Shown one piece after another: positions 47,701 through 55,295 of a DNA stretch of 64,000 nt. This DNA comes from Phallusia mammillata (lineage: Eukaryota; Chordata; Ascidiacea; Phlebobranchia; Ascidiidae): the NCBI GenBank assembly GCA_003260075.1, contig QLIY01000215.1, positions 1-64,000 of the forward strand, given 5' to 3'. Below the pieces are notes generated by a model. The model made no database searches and was not told where the DNA came from. It saw only the letters and a list, made by a program, of their open reading frames with translations. The translations under genes and the position numbers were made by a program. Positions within the stretch are counted from its first letter, which is position 1. The number at the start of each line of letters is the position of its first letter.

Positions 47701-49072
47701 AGAATCAAGTCTGACAACAATAACAACGCCACAATGTAATAGGTTCATTGTATATAATATACAAAGCAATGTAAAACGTTTCAACAGCTATGAACGTGCT
47801 TAACTACGGCTAGAGTTAAATGCTTGACAAGACTTTAATCACAAAATAATAAACTTTGAGGTGTAAGGTTTTTTTCCTAACAGCAATTATACCATGGAAA
47901 CATTTACTTTTCATAATCTAACTTTGCTTAAACAATGTTGAGAAAAATAGCAAACATTGGTTAACTATGTGGTGATAATTTAGCCTAATCCTGTATGTTG
48001 GAGGAACAAATACTGTTCGCTAATTTAGAAAGCAATTTGGTTTATTCTGCATAATGACTCAAACTTGACTCGAGTCGTCTGCAAGCGAAATTTGAACTCG
48101 CTTCGTGAATAACTAGACTAAAATAGTGAACATGGTTGAATTAGACAAAACAATAATGGGCCACACCTTAACAATATCCGTGTGTCATTTCCCTCTGCCG
48201 ACGAAACATGTTGATTCAGTGCTTGTTGCAAGTTTTCGATATCAAATCTCGTGTTCATAAGTTGCTGAATCTGTTGTGCAACAAATTCGGTAGTTGCTTG
48301 AAGGTTGTTCGTGTTATCAGTCACGTGAGCTTGCAAATCAGCCATTGAGCTCGCGTCTAATCTTGACATCGATTCAAGCTCACTTCGAAGGTAACGGAAA
48401 AGTGTTTCGTTGATGACTGATGTACGACTTCGAATGCTTTCTGTGGACAAAGCAAACAAGCATGTCACGGCTTGGATTTCGGTTAGTTGCAATTTTCTTA
48501 TGCTACACTGAGGACACGTTTTAAAATTGCATTACAAGTAACTGGTGTTGCATATGATACCAACGACAGTCTTAACAGTAATAATAATAATAATAATAAT
48601 AAAAACGGTAGCCCGTGCATACAGTGGTTATAGATAGATAGAATTGTAATAAACCCCCTAAACGTTTTTGAAAAAGGGTATGTTTTTCTTGAAACAATTA
48701 CAAATGGCAAGTGTTTCTGAATAAAGAGAAAAAGACATTACAATTATCAAATTTGAATTTTGTATAACATACACACAAACTTTTCTTCCCAAACGCAATT
48801 AACAAAACACTTAGGCTTGATTTTATTAAAGAGTTAAGCCAAGCATTAAGTATTCAATCACATTGCCTCGTCATGTCGATATTAAATGTTTTAGTGTATT
48901 CCAAACCTTGCATGTTTCTGTTAAGGAGACTAGCAGAGCGTTGGTGGTTTAAAATAGTTTGTTGCAAACGTTTGATGACCAGGCGTTGCATGTCCATCTT
49001 ATTGGTCATCGTATCGACTTTTCGGTTGTTGACACGGACAGCCAGAGCACTTTCATCTGCTCGATTTCTTGC
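14664..49072 (-). CDS. long coiled-coil protein gene, 20 exons seen, 5' exon(s) missing
   Basis: Exons 5' to 3': 48907-49072, 48167-48440, 47567-47710, 46994-47165, 46357-46632, 43788-43945, 43248-43436, 42628-42731, 42217-42347, 41960-42092, 41777-41895, 41017-41232, 40276-40460, 17803-17980, 16932-17093, 16604-16792, 16085-16369, 15758-15945, 15233-15366, 14664-14818. Every junction is in phase; the sum is 3558 bases (1185 aa plus stop). The product is almost wholly heptad-patterned alpha-helix, poor in Cys, with many N-X-S/T sites (NETL, NVTQ, NATDRS), suggesting an extracellular or secreted rod. I do not recognise the family. AATAAATAA just past the stop (about 14641-14650) fits a polyadenylation site. 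One intron (after 42217) has a GC donor. The intron 17981-40275 contains the ZicL cluster on the other strand; phase across it is compatible (AG|C), a one-in-three coincidence if wrong. No signal-peptide exon found upstream of 49072. Confidence 0.75.
17275..17775. other. two filler-flanked duplicated blocks in an intron
   Basis: Blocks either side of the G runs at 17412-17422 and 17657-17666 repeat each other nearly exactly (ACAGTTTTGGG...; AAACTAAAATCTTCTACAC...). They are assembly duplications, so this intron is overstated by roughly 250 bases. Confidence 0.8.
17981..18555. other. start of the host-gene intron, left of the repeat array
   Basis: No exon on either strand that I can support. 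Confidence 0.4.
18556..23640 (+). repeat. array of repeated promoter-like modules upstream of ZicL gene 1
   Basis: Two modules alternate. Module A (about 200 bases; about 19090-19260, 19625-19870, 21085-21345, 22250-22460, 23450-23640) runs CAAGTGCAAGTG...ATGCAAATTT, a GGACGCGTGCCAAAACGCGA core, a GCACGTGC E-box, GGAAG and AACAATAG(A/G)TAATTA. Module B (about 18560-18640, 20665-20765, 21795-21890, 22835-22940) contains CACTTCCTC...ATGTCGGAAG...CTTGTGGCGTGGGAA. The last module A is the proximal promoter of ZicL gene 1. Sites resembling E-box, Ets, Sox and homeodomain targets recur in fixed order. No coding exons lie between; the short ORFs are chance. 18892-18901 is filler with a duplicated flank. 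Confidence 0.8.
20295..20655. mobile_element. GC-rich inverted-repeat element (CCCGAACCCGGC-type), copy 1
   Basis: The ends CAGAGTTGGAAGCGGG and CCCGACTTGCAACTCTG are inverted. Tandem CCCGAACCCGGC motifs lie inside both ends around an AT-rich middle. It sits immediately before a module B and is absent from the equivalent place in neighbouring units. A related copy is at 54862-55295. Confidence 0.7.
23640..23752 (+). promoter_or_regulatory. proximal promoter and 5' leader of ZicL gene 1
   Basis: Directly after the fifth module A there is a TTTAAATA box-like motif (23677-23684), about 70 bases before the ATG. This copy shows none of the upstream leader-intron arrangement inferred for genes 2-4. 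Confidence 0.5.
23753..25091 (+). CDS. ZicL: ZicL-type zinc-finger transcription factor, divergent copy 1 (3 exons, 362 aa)
   Basis: Exons 23753-24314, 24403-24515 and 24678-25091. The start is the ATG giving [18 protein letters not shown], the opening shared with the other copies. Five C2H2 fingers: a wide Zic-type finger 1 ([15 protein letters not shown]...), then [44 protein letters not shown] and finger 5 ([23 protein letters not shown]) split by the last intron. Zic proteins bind GC-rich DNA in the nucleus; ascidian ZicL drives notochord, neural and muscle fates. Unlike copies 2-4, an intron (24315-24402) splits the finger 3-4 linker at ACAG|GTGAA, and the finger 2-3 linker reads TREKP rather than TGEKP. 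The C-terminus is Ser-rich and Gln-rich, differing from the other copies. A 59-G filler lies in the last intron. An AATAAA is at 25192. Confidence 0.9.
24536..24594. other. 59-base poly-G filler in ZicL gene 1 last intron
   Basis: Begins just 20 bases after the donor. The true intron length is unknown. Confidence 0.85.
25092..27340. repeat. spacer between ZicL genes 1 and 2, related to the later spacers
   Basis: It contains diverged module-A-like blocks at about 25360-25470, 26095-26290 and 26845-27010 (CACGTG, CGGAA, AACAATAG and TAATGA motifs in the same order as upstream). Counterparts occur at 30595-30790 and 31705-31890 and at 35880-36010 and 37015-37200. A filler run (25874-25883) separates a duplicated 100-base block. 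No coding exon seen. Confidence 0.7.
27350..27680 (+). promoter_or_regulatory. conserved promoter block of ZicL gene 2
   Basis: A block of about 330 bases is nearly identical before genes 2, 3 and 4, whereas neighbouring spacer is less alike. It has a TATA box (TATAAAAAG, 27599-27607), an inverted pair ACCGGTCATT / AATGACCGGT about 50 bases apart, and GC-rich stretches. The start site is probably near 27630. A splice acceptor-like TTTGTTCAG ends at 27898, 33 bases before the ATG, suggesting a leader intron or a trans-splicing acceptor. Confidence 0.65.
27931..29141 (+). CDS. ZicL: ZicL-type zinc-finger transcription factor, copy 2 (2 exons)
   Basis: Exon 1 (27931-28614) encodes [18 protein letters not shown], a Gln/Pro/Tyr-rich activation-type region and fingers 1-4. 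Exon 2 (28722-29141) starts in finger 5 ([23 protein letters not shown]) and ends with a Ser-rich tail. All zinc ligands are present. Finger 3 reads GCVKTFGRS where the others have [10 protein letters not shown] 68-G filler (28893-28960) replaces about 23 codons of the tail in frame, so residues there are unknown, not poly-Gly. The tail after the gap resumes the family wording ([23 protein letters not shown]). AATAAA at 29199-29204. Nuclear, DNA-binding; expected role as for ascidian ZicL (known for the family, not shown here). Confidence 0.92.
28893..28960. other. 68-base poly-G filler inside ZicL copy 2 coding exon
   Basis: Copy 3 has ordinary sequence at this place (residues around [16 protein letters not shown]), so the run stands for missing bases. 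Confidence 0.9.
29490..29995 (+). pseudogene. decayed ZicL copy-1-type C-terminal exons
   Basis: The stretch CTATACATTTACAAGGTCAATA (about 29512) matches the end of exon 2 and donor of gene 1. GAAGATTGCGGTAACAGATACAC to GACGTCATGACTGCGTCATC (about 29630-29720) matches its finger-5 exon. CACTGGAGTGTGCCAGTCAACC and GGCAGAAAATT (29870-29975) match its tail. Stops, indels and loss of finger cysteines make it non-coding. No fingers 1-4 remain upstream. Confidence 0.75.
30340..30505 (-). mobile_element. tRNA-derived SINE-like element, spacer copy 1
   Basis: On the minus strand it reads an A-box-like TGGTTATAACAATGACC followed about 30 bases later by a B-box-like GGCTTCTAATCC. The paralogous spacer carries it too (35500-35675), so it predates the tandem duplication. 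Confidence 0.55.
30506..32380. repeat. spacer between ZicL genes 2 and 3
   Basis: Parallel along most of its length to 35700-37770. Filler runs at 30689-30698 and 31010-31021 each separate duplicated blocks. It contains module-like blocks at about 30595-30680 and 31705-31890. The ORFs in it are not conserved between spacers, so I call no gene. Confidence 0.7.
32420..32760 (+). promoter_or_regulatory. conserved promoter block of ZicL gene 3
   Basis: Virtually identical to the blocks before genes 2 and 4. TATA box TATAAAAAG at 32680-32688. Downstream, filler at about 33021-33031 duplicates roughly 100 bases of leader, so the 522-base TATA-to-ATG distance is inflated. Confidence 0.65.
33202..34403 (+). 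CDS. ZicL: ZicL-type zinc-finger transcription factor, copy 3 (2 exons, 365 aa)
   Basis: Exons 33202-33885 and 33990-34403. This is the only one of copies 2-4 with no filler inside its coding sequence, so it is the best reference. Fingers: [15 protein letters not shown] (His to Leu inside finger 1, not a ligand), [56 protein letters not shown] and finger 5 across the intron. The donor CAT|GTAAGT is shared with copies 2 and 4. The Ser/Thr-rich tail ends [17 protein letters not shown] choice rests on conservation of the [16 protein letters not shown] opening in all copies. Confidence 0.93.
34750..35210 (+). pseudogene. second decayed ZicL copy-1-type C-terminal exon
   Basis: Parallel to 29490-29995 and similarly degraded: AAAACTATACGCTTCCAAGG (about 34774), AAGATTGCGATAGCAGATACACG (about 34888) and ATTGGAGTGCACCAGTCAACC (about 35120). 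It shows that each tandem unit once held a copy-1-type gene after a copy-2-type gene. None is visible after copy 4. Confidence 0.7.
35219..35316. mobile_element. hAT-like MITE, right end lost in filler
   Basis: Begins CAGGGGTCTTCAACCTTTTT. It is flanked by GTCTAGAG on the left and CTCTAGAG after the 10-G run. The paralogous spacer has an uninterrupted AATGTCCAGAGTATTACATC near 30195, the empty site, so the insertion is specific to this unit. Confidence 0.7.
35500..35675 (-). mobile_element. tRNA-derived SINE-like element, spacer copy 2
   Basis: The minus strand reads GTGGTTAGCACAATGACC (A-box-like) and TGTGTTCTAATCCTGAC (B-box-like). Parallel to 30340-30505. Confidence 0.6.
35700..37770. repeat. 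spacer between ZicL genes 3 and 4
   Basis: Counterpart of 30506-32380, with filler runs near 35770, 36614 and 36741 that each separate duplicated blocks. Module-like blocks at about 35880-36010 and 37015-37200. No gene seen. Confidence 0.7.
37800..38180 (+). promoter_or_regulatory. conserved promoter block of ZicL gene 4
   Basis: Essentially identical to the gene 3 block over more than 350 bases. TATA box TATAAAAAG at 38066-38074. The acceptor-like TTGTTCAG precedes the ATG by about 35 bases. Confidence 0.65.
38476..39683 (+). CDS. ZicL: ZicL-type zinc-finger transcription factor, copy 4 (2 exons, two filler interruptions)
   Basis: Exon 1 is 38476-39162 and exon 2 starts at 39269. All five fingers are intact. 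Finger 2 is two residues shorter after the ligands ([12 protein letters not shown]) and finger 3 has Leu to Phe ([10 protein letters not shown]). A 69-C run (38667-38735) replaces the region that in copy 3 reads [13 protein letters not shown] and beyond; the length differs by only 6 bases, so frame is kept and the poly-Pro is false. A second 10-C run (39629-39638) shifts the frame by one base just before the conserved end [14 protein letters not shown]. With that corrected the stop is at 39681-39683; uncorrected, translation runs to 39715. AATAAA at 39725-39730. Confidence 0.88.
38667..38735. other. 69-base poly-C filler inside ZicL copy 4 exon 1
   Basis: C instead of G suggests this piece of assembly was reverse-complemented after filling. 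The C runs at 39629-39638 and about 39980-39990 share the orientation. Confidence 0.85.
39840..40100. other. assembly-duplicated block around a C run
   Basis: About 105 bases before the C run (AAGCACTTGCGTTCTGTATT... to GACATTGTAC) are repeated directly after it. It lies between ZicL copy 4 and host-gene exon 40276-40460. Confidence 0.8.
44424..46296 (+). mobile_element. Tigger/pogo-type DNA transposon, internally deleted
   Basis: Inverted ends GGGGAGACCGGGGATACTTC and the reverse complement of CCATCCCCGATCTCCCC are flanked by TA on both sides (44422-44423, 46297-46298), as for Tc1/mariner-pogo elements. Plus-strand ORF pieces encode an N-terminal HTH ([20 protein letters not shown], 44688) and a CENP-B-like HTH ([20 protein letters not shown], about 45030-45100). 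A Pro/Lys-rich C-terminal part follows ([17 protein letters not shown]) and then an acidic tail ORF (45535-45843). The DDE catalytic domain is absent and frames are broken, so it is non-autonomous. It lies in an intron of the coiled-coil gene, antisense to it. Confidence 0.88.
48577..48601 (+). repeat. (AAT)n microsatellite
   Basis: A short run of ATA/AAT triplets in a host-gene intron. Confidence 0.8.
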
Positions 49073-50879
49073 CTGTTAAAAATAGTAACACAATAAATCA
49101 GTGATTCCCATTCTTCTGTGGTCGCGTACCACTTTAAGAATACGCATCGTCAACGCGTACCACTCATGCTTACAAAGAAGTATTTTCAATCAGACAACTG
49201 TTACTTTGTGAAACTAAAAATGTAGTGCAACAAAGAGCTCAGCACACTTATGCGTAATCTAATATTCCTTGCTTTCCATCAACCAAGTAATGCGAGACAA
49301 AACGTCATTGAAACAAAGTATGCTTTAGCTTCGACGTTGTACGAAAATACTTTGAAATTTAATACATTTAATGCGCTTTTTGCACTTGCAGTAGCCCCTA
49401 ATTCCCTTAAAACTAGTTTAATGGTGAGCACATAATCATTTTTGTTACATTTATGGCGAAACAATTCAAGACAAAACATTTTGTTTGCAAAAAGTTACCA
49501 TCATCGTACTATTGAATCAGCATAGCGATGAGCAACCTCGTGTTATTGATAACAATCGCTTTATGTCAGGATAAGCGATTGTGTGCAAAATACGGAATAA
49601 ACAAAATACCGAAAGGGGTTTACAAAATGCAAACCTCCAAAAGTGCCGTCGCATAACACCGTTTGGGAACCACTAATTTAAGCAGATACACATGCATATC
49701 CACCCACCCTGAGAGATAGATAGCGAGTGAGAGAGTCGGAGAAAGAGGAGTTGGTGGTGGCAAAGGAAACCGGCTATCAAAGCCCATATAAAAATACACT
49801 GCCGTTTATCAATGTATAAAATATTGCAATAGACCTCGTTGATTTTAATTCTCGCACAAAAAGTAAAAACTTCCTGAGGATGCAGGTTATTTTTCATCTG
49901 GGAACTGTAAGAGTTACAAAGAGAAATACCTAGTGGGATCCAGCCATAGTGTGGTTATATAATTTGACAAAATTTTAAAATTTTATAGAGGATCCTTTAT
50001 GTACCAAACGTGTCACAATACATTTTTTTGCATTTTAGTATAATAAGTTCAAAAACATTCGTAATACACTTTCGTTTTTCTTGGTCTTTCACCCTACAAA
50101 CTGTCAGGTATTCAACCTCACATCTGCCTTTTTATCGTAAAATGTCTGTGCTTTTAAAACATGTAAGCAGATACACACGCATTTTAAAAAGAAAAGAAAG
50201 AGGCGTTGGTAGAAAGGAAACAGGCATAGGAAGCATTGTATTCTACTCTTTTCTACCACGTTCTTGAAACAACCTAGCTATCGTTTGCTGTAACACGGGA
50301 AACAGCGTTACTTAATGCTATCTCCTCCACCGGAAAGATTGACATATATTGCAAGATTTATAGATTCTATTCCCTAAAACAATACAAGGACTTATCTTAG
50401 AAATATTTGTTCTAAGACATTGCCCTTCAAAAAAGGAAAAATCTTAGAAGTTAGGATGATATGACAAATTGACAACCATGGCTATAGAGAATTAGGGATA
50501 GGTGGTAAATTATTTTCTTCCTTCGCATTAGTAATACACCATGTGGCAACAAAGTTGAAAATAACATTGATGGTTAGTGGCTTTTACGACCCCCTCGACT
50601 GGTCCCACCAACGATCTACCCCACCCTTTATTCATAATGCGCCAATCTCACTTTCCTGCGAGACACAGTCACGTAACGCCGCTTTATACCACAGTCGCAG
50701 CAGCTGCGCGTTTAGTCATTATAATCCACTAATTGTGCCTTTTGTGCTGTTTGGTCGCTATAGTTTTAAGTATCATTTTTAGCATTGTTTTAACGAAGTC
50801 CATCCCAAATACTTTTCCTACTGTTTCGAATATTTAAATCGATTTTAAACAAAACAGCCACGTTTGAATTAGTTTTCTT

Positions 50880-50990
50880 CTAACAAGCATAGAAACTGCA
50901 ACATTAACTTGTATTTGCTTATACTTTGTAGAGAGGAACTATTGAACATGATAAACGAACTCGATGAGGTATAGGCTAATTGGATGTTTC
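50880..50990 (+). pseudogene. relic of secreted-peptide gene, exon 2
   Basis: TTTGTAG|AGAGGAACTATTGAAC ... AACTCGATGAGG matches exon 2 of the peptide gene at 57109-57140, but the donor GT has become AT. No match to its exon 1 is visible upstream, so this paralogue is dead. Confidence 0.65.
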
Positions 50991-52634
50991 ATAAAAATCA
51001 AAATCAAAAGATGTTTTATTTGTTTTAATGACAACAAGTCGACCCTAAGAAGAAATCGGATAATATTTTCGATTTTGTCGGTGTTGACCATAAAAATCAT
51101 GTACTTGGTTTCGTTGCTTAAATTTTTGAAAAAGGAAATATCCGGAAAATTGCCGTACGCTCAATCTCGGTTAGCTGTTTACGTATCTGCTCTAAATTAT
51201 CGTTTTACGTAAAAAAGAAAGTATTTTGTCGCCATAAATTACAACTCGCAAATAATGAAAAAAATCCGGGTAAACGCACCGAGAAGAACGAACTTCACGC
51301 TTAAACACATTAACAAAACATTTGCTTGATGTTTGGGAGAAGGTTCGGCATTTTAAGTGGCTGGATAGACACACATCAAACAAACAGTTTTATTCCCTAC
51401 CAAAACACAAAAGTTTTACAGTTTTGCAGACCACTGGTGTGCGCAATAGAGCAAAACTATTTAAGATGCAATGTTGTGACGATTTTGTGTCAATGTTTTC
51501 TGTAATCCGTTTTTGTGTCAAGGTTTTCTGTAAACTTTTTCGGGGGGTTCGAACCCAGGACACCCCCGGGGACGAATCCCGATCAGGGTTTTTATGTCTG
51601 TATATCAGAGGCGCCAGACCAGTCGGCCAGGTTTTTGAACCATAAAAATCAATTCAAATTACGCCATCCAATCTGGCGTGGCGTGAGGATTTTTTCTGAC
51701 TTACCCAATTTAGTAATGATTTATGCATGGTTTGGTTTATTGTTACGGTTAAAATAGTTCACACGTGTAACAACAGTCACATATACATCATTTCGCGGTC
51801 GGTTAATGAACGTTGCCATATGGGGTATTTTAATATTTTTGTCATGCTTGGACATTTTACCGTATGGTTGTTGCACAGCAACAGGTCGCAACATCTGTTG
51901 GCAAAAATCGTGTTCAAGAGGAGTTGATGGTGGCATTGTGGCATTAGTTTCGCCCCGCAAAAAGATAAAATATTCTATTTAGCCAGTGACAAAGTGTAGA
52001 GAGGTTGAAGTTTATTTCTACTAAGCTCTTTTATTTAGCAAGTTGTTTTTAGAGCGGTAAAAAATTAAAAAAACACATCTAGGATCAGATATGGTAAAAC
52101 GAGTGACAAAAATGGGTCTAAAATTGATCGACAGAAGTAGTTAACGGACTGAAAACTGGTTTGGATATTGGAAATATAGTGGTTGAAAATTTGTAAAGCT
52201 CTGATCGTTCTGTCTGTATAGCAAGCGACGTTTAAGTCTATGTAATATGTTACAAATCCTAACTTGTTCACAAAATTATTGTCGAAAACAGGCACCGTTT
52301 TTCTTTTTGTCTACGGGTTTGTGTATGCGCTGTGATAAAACGCAAGAAATTTTATAGCATAGTAATTAAAGCTATGCGACTGAAGTGTCGTGACAGAAAA
52401 AACATCTGCGAAAAGTCCAAAGGTTTGGGTTTAATATTTACTTGAGTCGTTGTGCTTTTCAAACCCGAAAGTGAGTGTAGAAACCATTTCGGTAAACCTC
52501 GAAAATTTTGAACATTTCACTGTTTTCATTACAGGTTTACATTTTCACACATTCTTCTGTAAATATGGCGAAACAACACTTCAGCATTGGAAGAAACCTT
52601 CACAATTGTTAGTGAATCGACAGTTATAGAAAAA

Positions 52635-53594
52635 ATGGCAGTCGGAGCTGCAGTCGCTGTAACGGGTTATCTGACTATAGCTTCATTTGTATATCAGCTG
52701 CATTCACAACAAGGGGGTCTGAAACTCAACAACCGACTTTGCACTGCTTCAAGTTTTCTGTTGTTTCTGCTGACGTTGCTTTTTTTGATTGAGATTAATT
52801 TAACTGTGTTCAACTCTACAGTGTGTACATGGATAGAAAATGTTGGCATCACTGAAGCCAGTATTTCGTTGTATCTGGTCTACCTTTCCTTGTGGTTTCG
52901 CCAACATTCAGTGTACAAAACGGTTCACTCCAAAAAGGTGTGGGTAAACAGAGCAAAGATTCTAAGCAAGTTCGTCCTTGCCGGAATCACGTTTTTCACA
53001 TTCATGCAAATTGCAGCTGCTTTTTTTAACACAACGAATCATCTGCCAAAGAAGAGATGCGTCACAGAACCAACAATAGGTCGGTTTGTGATTGCAAGTT
53101 CAGTTGGCCTAGTTCTATTTCAAGTTTTACTTCTGGTTCTATATCTTTTGCCATTATCGAAATACTACAGATATTTGACAAACACTAAGGGCGTCTACAT
53201 TCGTTGTGCTTCTTGTACTGGAGTATGTGTAGCATCTACGGTTGTTTTCGTTCCTTTTATACAATTTTCAAGTTCCATGATATTGAAACTGGAATGGATG
53301 ACGCACGCAGTGTTTGCTTTTTTTGGCGTTTGTTATTTTGTGTCGAATGTTATTACATCGATATTTTCGTTTCCAGATTACAAGAAGCGGCTATTCCCCT
53401 TCAAAATGATTCAGATGAGAAAATTGGGTAAAAAAGTCCATCCTTGCGAAACTACAGACAACGGTGGCGCGCGGAATGCTGAATCGCGTACAGGTGCCGT
53501 AAAGGCTAAAGGAGAAAATATTGAAATGCAAGTCTTCAGCATCTCGGAGAATGTCAGCAACAAACCAAAATTAATCGAAATGAAAGAACAATAA
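52635..53594 (+). CDS. seven-transmembrane protein, single exon, start codon frameshifted
   Basis: Seven hydrophobic segments follow one another (GAAVAVTGYLTIASF; SFLLFLLTLLFLIE; ASISLYLVYLSLWF; FVLAGITFFTFMQIAAAF; ASSVGLVLFQVLLLVLYLL; CTGVCVASTVVFVPF; AVFAFFGVCYFVSNV), then a basic and Ser/Glu-rich cytoplasmic tail. I do not recognise a GPCR class motif such as DRY or NPxxY; it could be a lineage-specific receptor-like family. The sister gene starts MANNTSALEETF. Here an extra base after ATGGC (52565) sends that ATG into a 15-codon reading frame, and the first in-frame ATG left is at 52635, just before TM1. The frame from 52587 is open but begins with TTG. So the protein may lack its N-glycosylated N-terminus, or the gene may be failing. 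AATAAA near 53842. Confidence 0.75.
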   Translation: MAVGAAVAVTGYLTIASFVYQLHSQQGGLKLNNRLCTASSFLLFLLTLLFLIEINLTVFNSTVCTWIENVGITEASISLYLVYLSLWFRQHSVYKTVHSKKVWVNRAKILSKFVLAGITFFTFMQIAAAFFNTTNHLPKKRCVTEPTIGRFVIASSVGLVLFQVLLLVLYLLPLSKYYRYLTNTKGVYIRCASCTGVCVASTVVFVPFIQFSSSMILKLEWMTHAVFAFFGVCYFVSNVITSIFSFPDYKKRLFPFKMIQMRKLGKKVHPCETTDNGGARNAESRTGAVKAKGENIEMQVFSISENVSNKPKLIEMKEQ

Positions 53595-54861
53595 AACAAA
53601 CAGAAAAATATACTCAAAATGTTTGCTGAATTACGAATTATTTTCGGGTAATTTAATGTGCATGTTTATGTTGTGAAAAATATCAGTGAGTTTTATGTTT
53701 GTCCATTTTATCGCCATGTATATGTAGCTTAAACGTATATTTTTTTTCAAAAATTTCTCATGAAAGATTATTTTGATTTATATTTTTGATAACTCTGCAT
53801 TAGTTACCAAATGTGCGTAAGCAAAATCCATTACGGTTTCAATAAATATCTTTAGAGACACCAAATTGCGTTATAACTTATAGCTTATAGATACATGTTA
53901 CCAACCGCAAAAGTTCCCGTGTTGGTACAATAGCATTACCAAAAAAAAGGCGCAGTTTAGTTTGTTAATAAGTTACAAAACAAGACGTTATGTTCACCAA
54001 GACTGATAGACATAATTTTTTGTTAGCTGTCAACGTAACTCTTCACGTTCCCCATAGGAAATGATTTTTAGAACTACTGTAGCTTAGACTACAAAAAGCT
54101 AAAATGTCGGACATCAAAAGTATTTTTAAATATTATTTACGGACACAACTTTATGCCGAAATTCCGTACGCAATGGTCACCCTACTCTTTGAACGGAAAC
54201 ATAAAACACATATCACGCGCACTTGGATTGTAAACCAAAACAAATAAATGTGAAAGCCTTTAAAAGTCTAGTTCTTCAAAACTAGCAGTCAATAGGAAAA
54301 ATGCAAAATGTTATATGTCCTGTGGCCTCTTTATTTTGATTTGTTCGAACACAAAAAGCCAACATTAGGTAACATTTTTACAGGAAAGTTTTCATAGTCA
54401 AATATATCTGAGCAAACCCAACAAAAATTGACTCCCATGTTAGTAACAATACCTTGCATACACATTTATTAAAAACACTAACAGTAAATTTACGCAGTCA
54501 CAACACCCAAAAAAACGACAAATAATACTTTAAACATGTTTTTGATTGTTTGGTAATGTTTATGTTCCAATTTTCTGTACTTGAGCAAAATCACCGGTGG
54601 AGCTACTCTAGGATAAATGTGCCAACCTTGTCTAATTGGGTAGAGTTTAAAGTTACAATATTAGCAGACGGAACGCACAAATAAAATATTTGAAGTCATT
54701 GACTTGTACGTTAACATAAAACAAAGGTACTGTTTTATAACAGATAAAGGTAGGGTACACCATCACCTCGATTTAACCATACGAATTATTGTGTTGAGAA
54801 ACGTTTTCTTTGATGAAACTTGTCGTTGCAATTCCTACAACTTTAACTACTTCATTGGAAG

Positions 54862-55295
54862 CAGAGTTGCAAGCGGGTCCGAAATCTGAGCCGGAACCCG
54901 GCCCGAGCCCGAAAGTATAAGCCCGAAGCCCGGCCCGAACCCGAAACGTTTTTGCAAAGCCCGTTTAGGCCCGAAATTTTGATTAACAGGCCTAACCACG
55001 AAAGCCTTGCAACAAAAGATGAGAAAGAAAAAAGAGAAAGACAACAAACACAATGAACAATAGTAGACAATGGGGTAAACAATACGTTTTAGAGGAGGCT
55101 GGACATTAGGTCAAAGCCAGAGAATTGTTACTTAGCTAAGCAATTTTATTTAAAAAACAATGGCGGACACGGAACGTTAAGTCAGGTCCGTTTTAAGCCC
55201 GTTTTCTCACAAATACCTAAGCCCGAACCCGGCCCGAACCCGGCCCGAACCCGAACCCGAACCCGGCCCGAAAAGCCCGGCCCGTCTTGCAACTC
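54862..55295. mobile_element. GC-rich inverted-repeat element, copy 2, with an empty site nearby
   Basis: CAGAGTTGCAAGCGGG at the left and GCCCGTCTTGCAACTC at the right, with CCCGAACCCGGC repeats inside each end. TTGGAAG flanks both sides. The third segment copy reads CTTCATTGGAAGCCTCAACG uninterrupted at about 61533-61552, the pre-insertion site, so this is a real insertion with a target duplication of about 7 bases. Confidence 0.85.

Larger units (their letters stand above)
49100..54850 (+). repeat. segmental duplication, copy 1
   Basis: Matching anchors with the second copy: 49103-49320 with 55424-55640, 49680-49760 with 55950-56040, 50880-50990 with 57060-57160, 51650-52560 with 58080-58920, and the 7TM gene plus downstream 1 kb with 58976-61400. 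The left edge falls just beyond the first visible exon of the coiled-coil gene. Copies have many small indels, so the duplication is not recent. Confidence 0.8.

Noticed and set aside
49673..49897. Minus-strand ORF as the missing first exon of the coiled-coil gene
   Set aside because: No signal peptide in a usable phase, no convincing donor, and the duplicate at 55950-56170 does not keep the frame.
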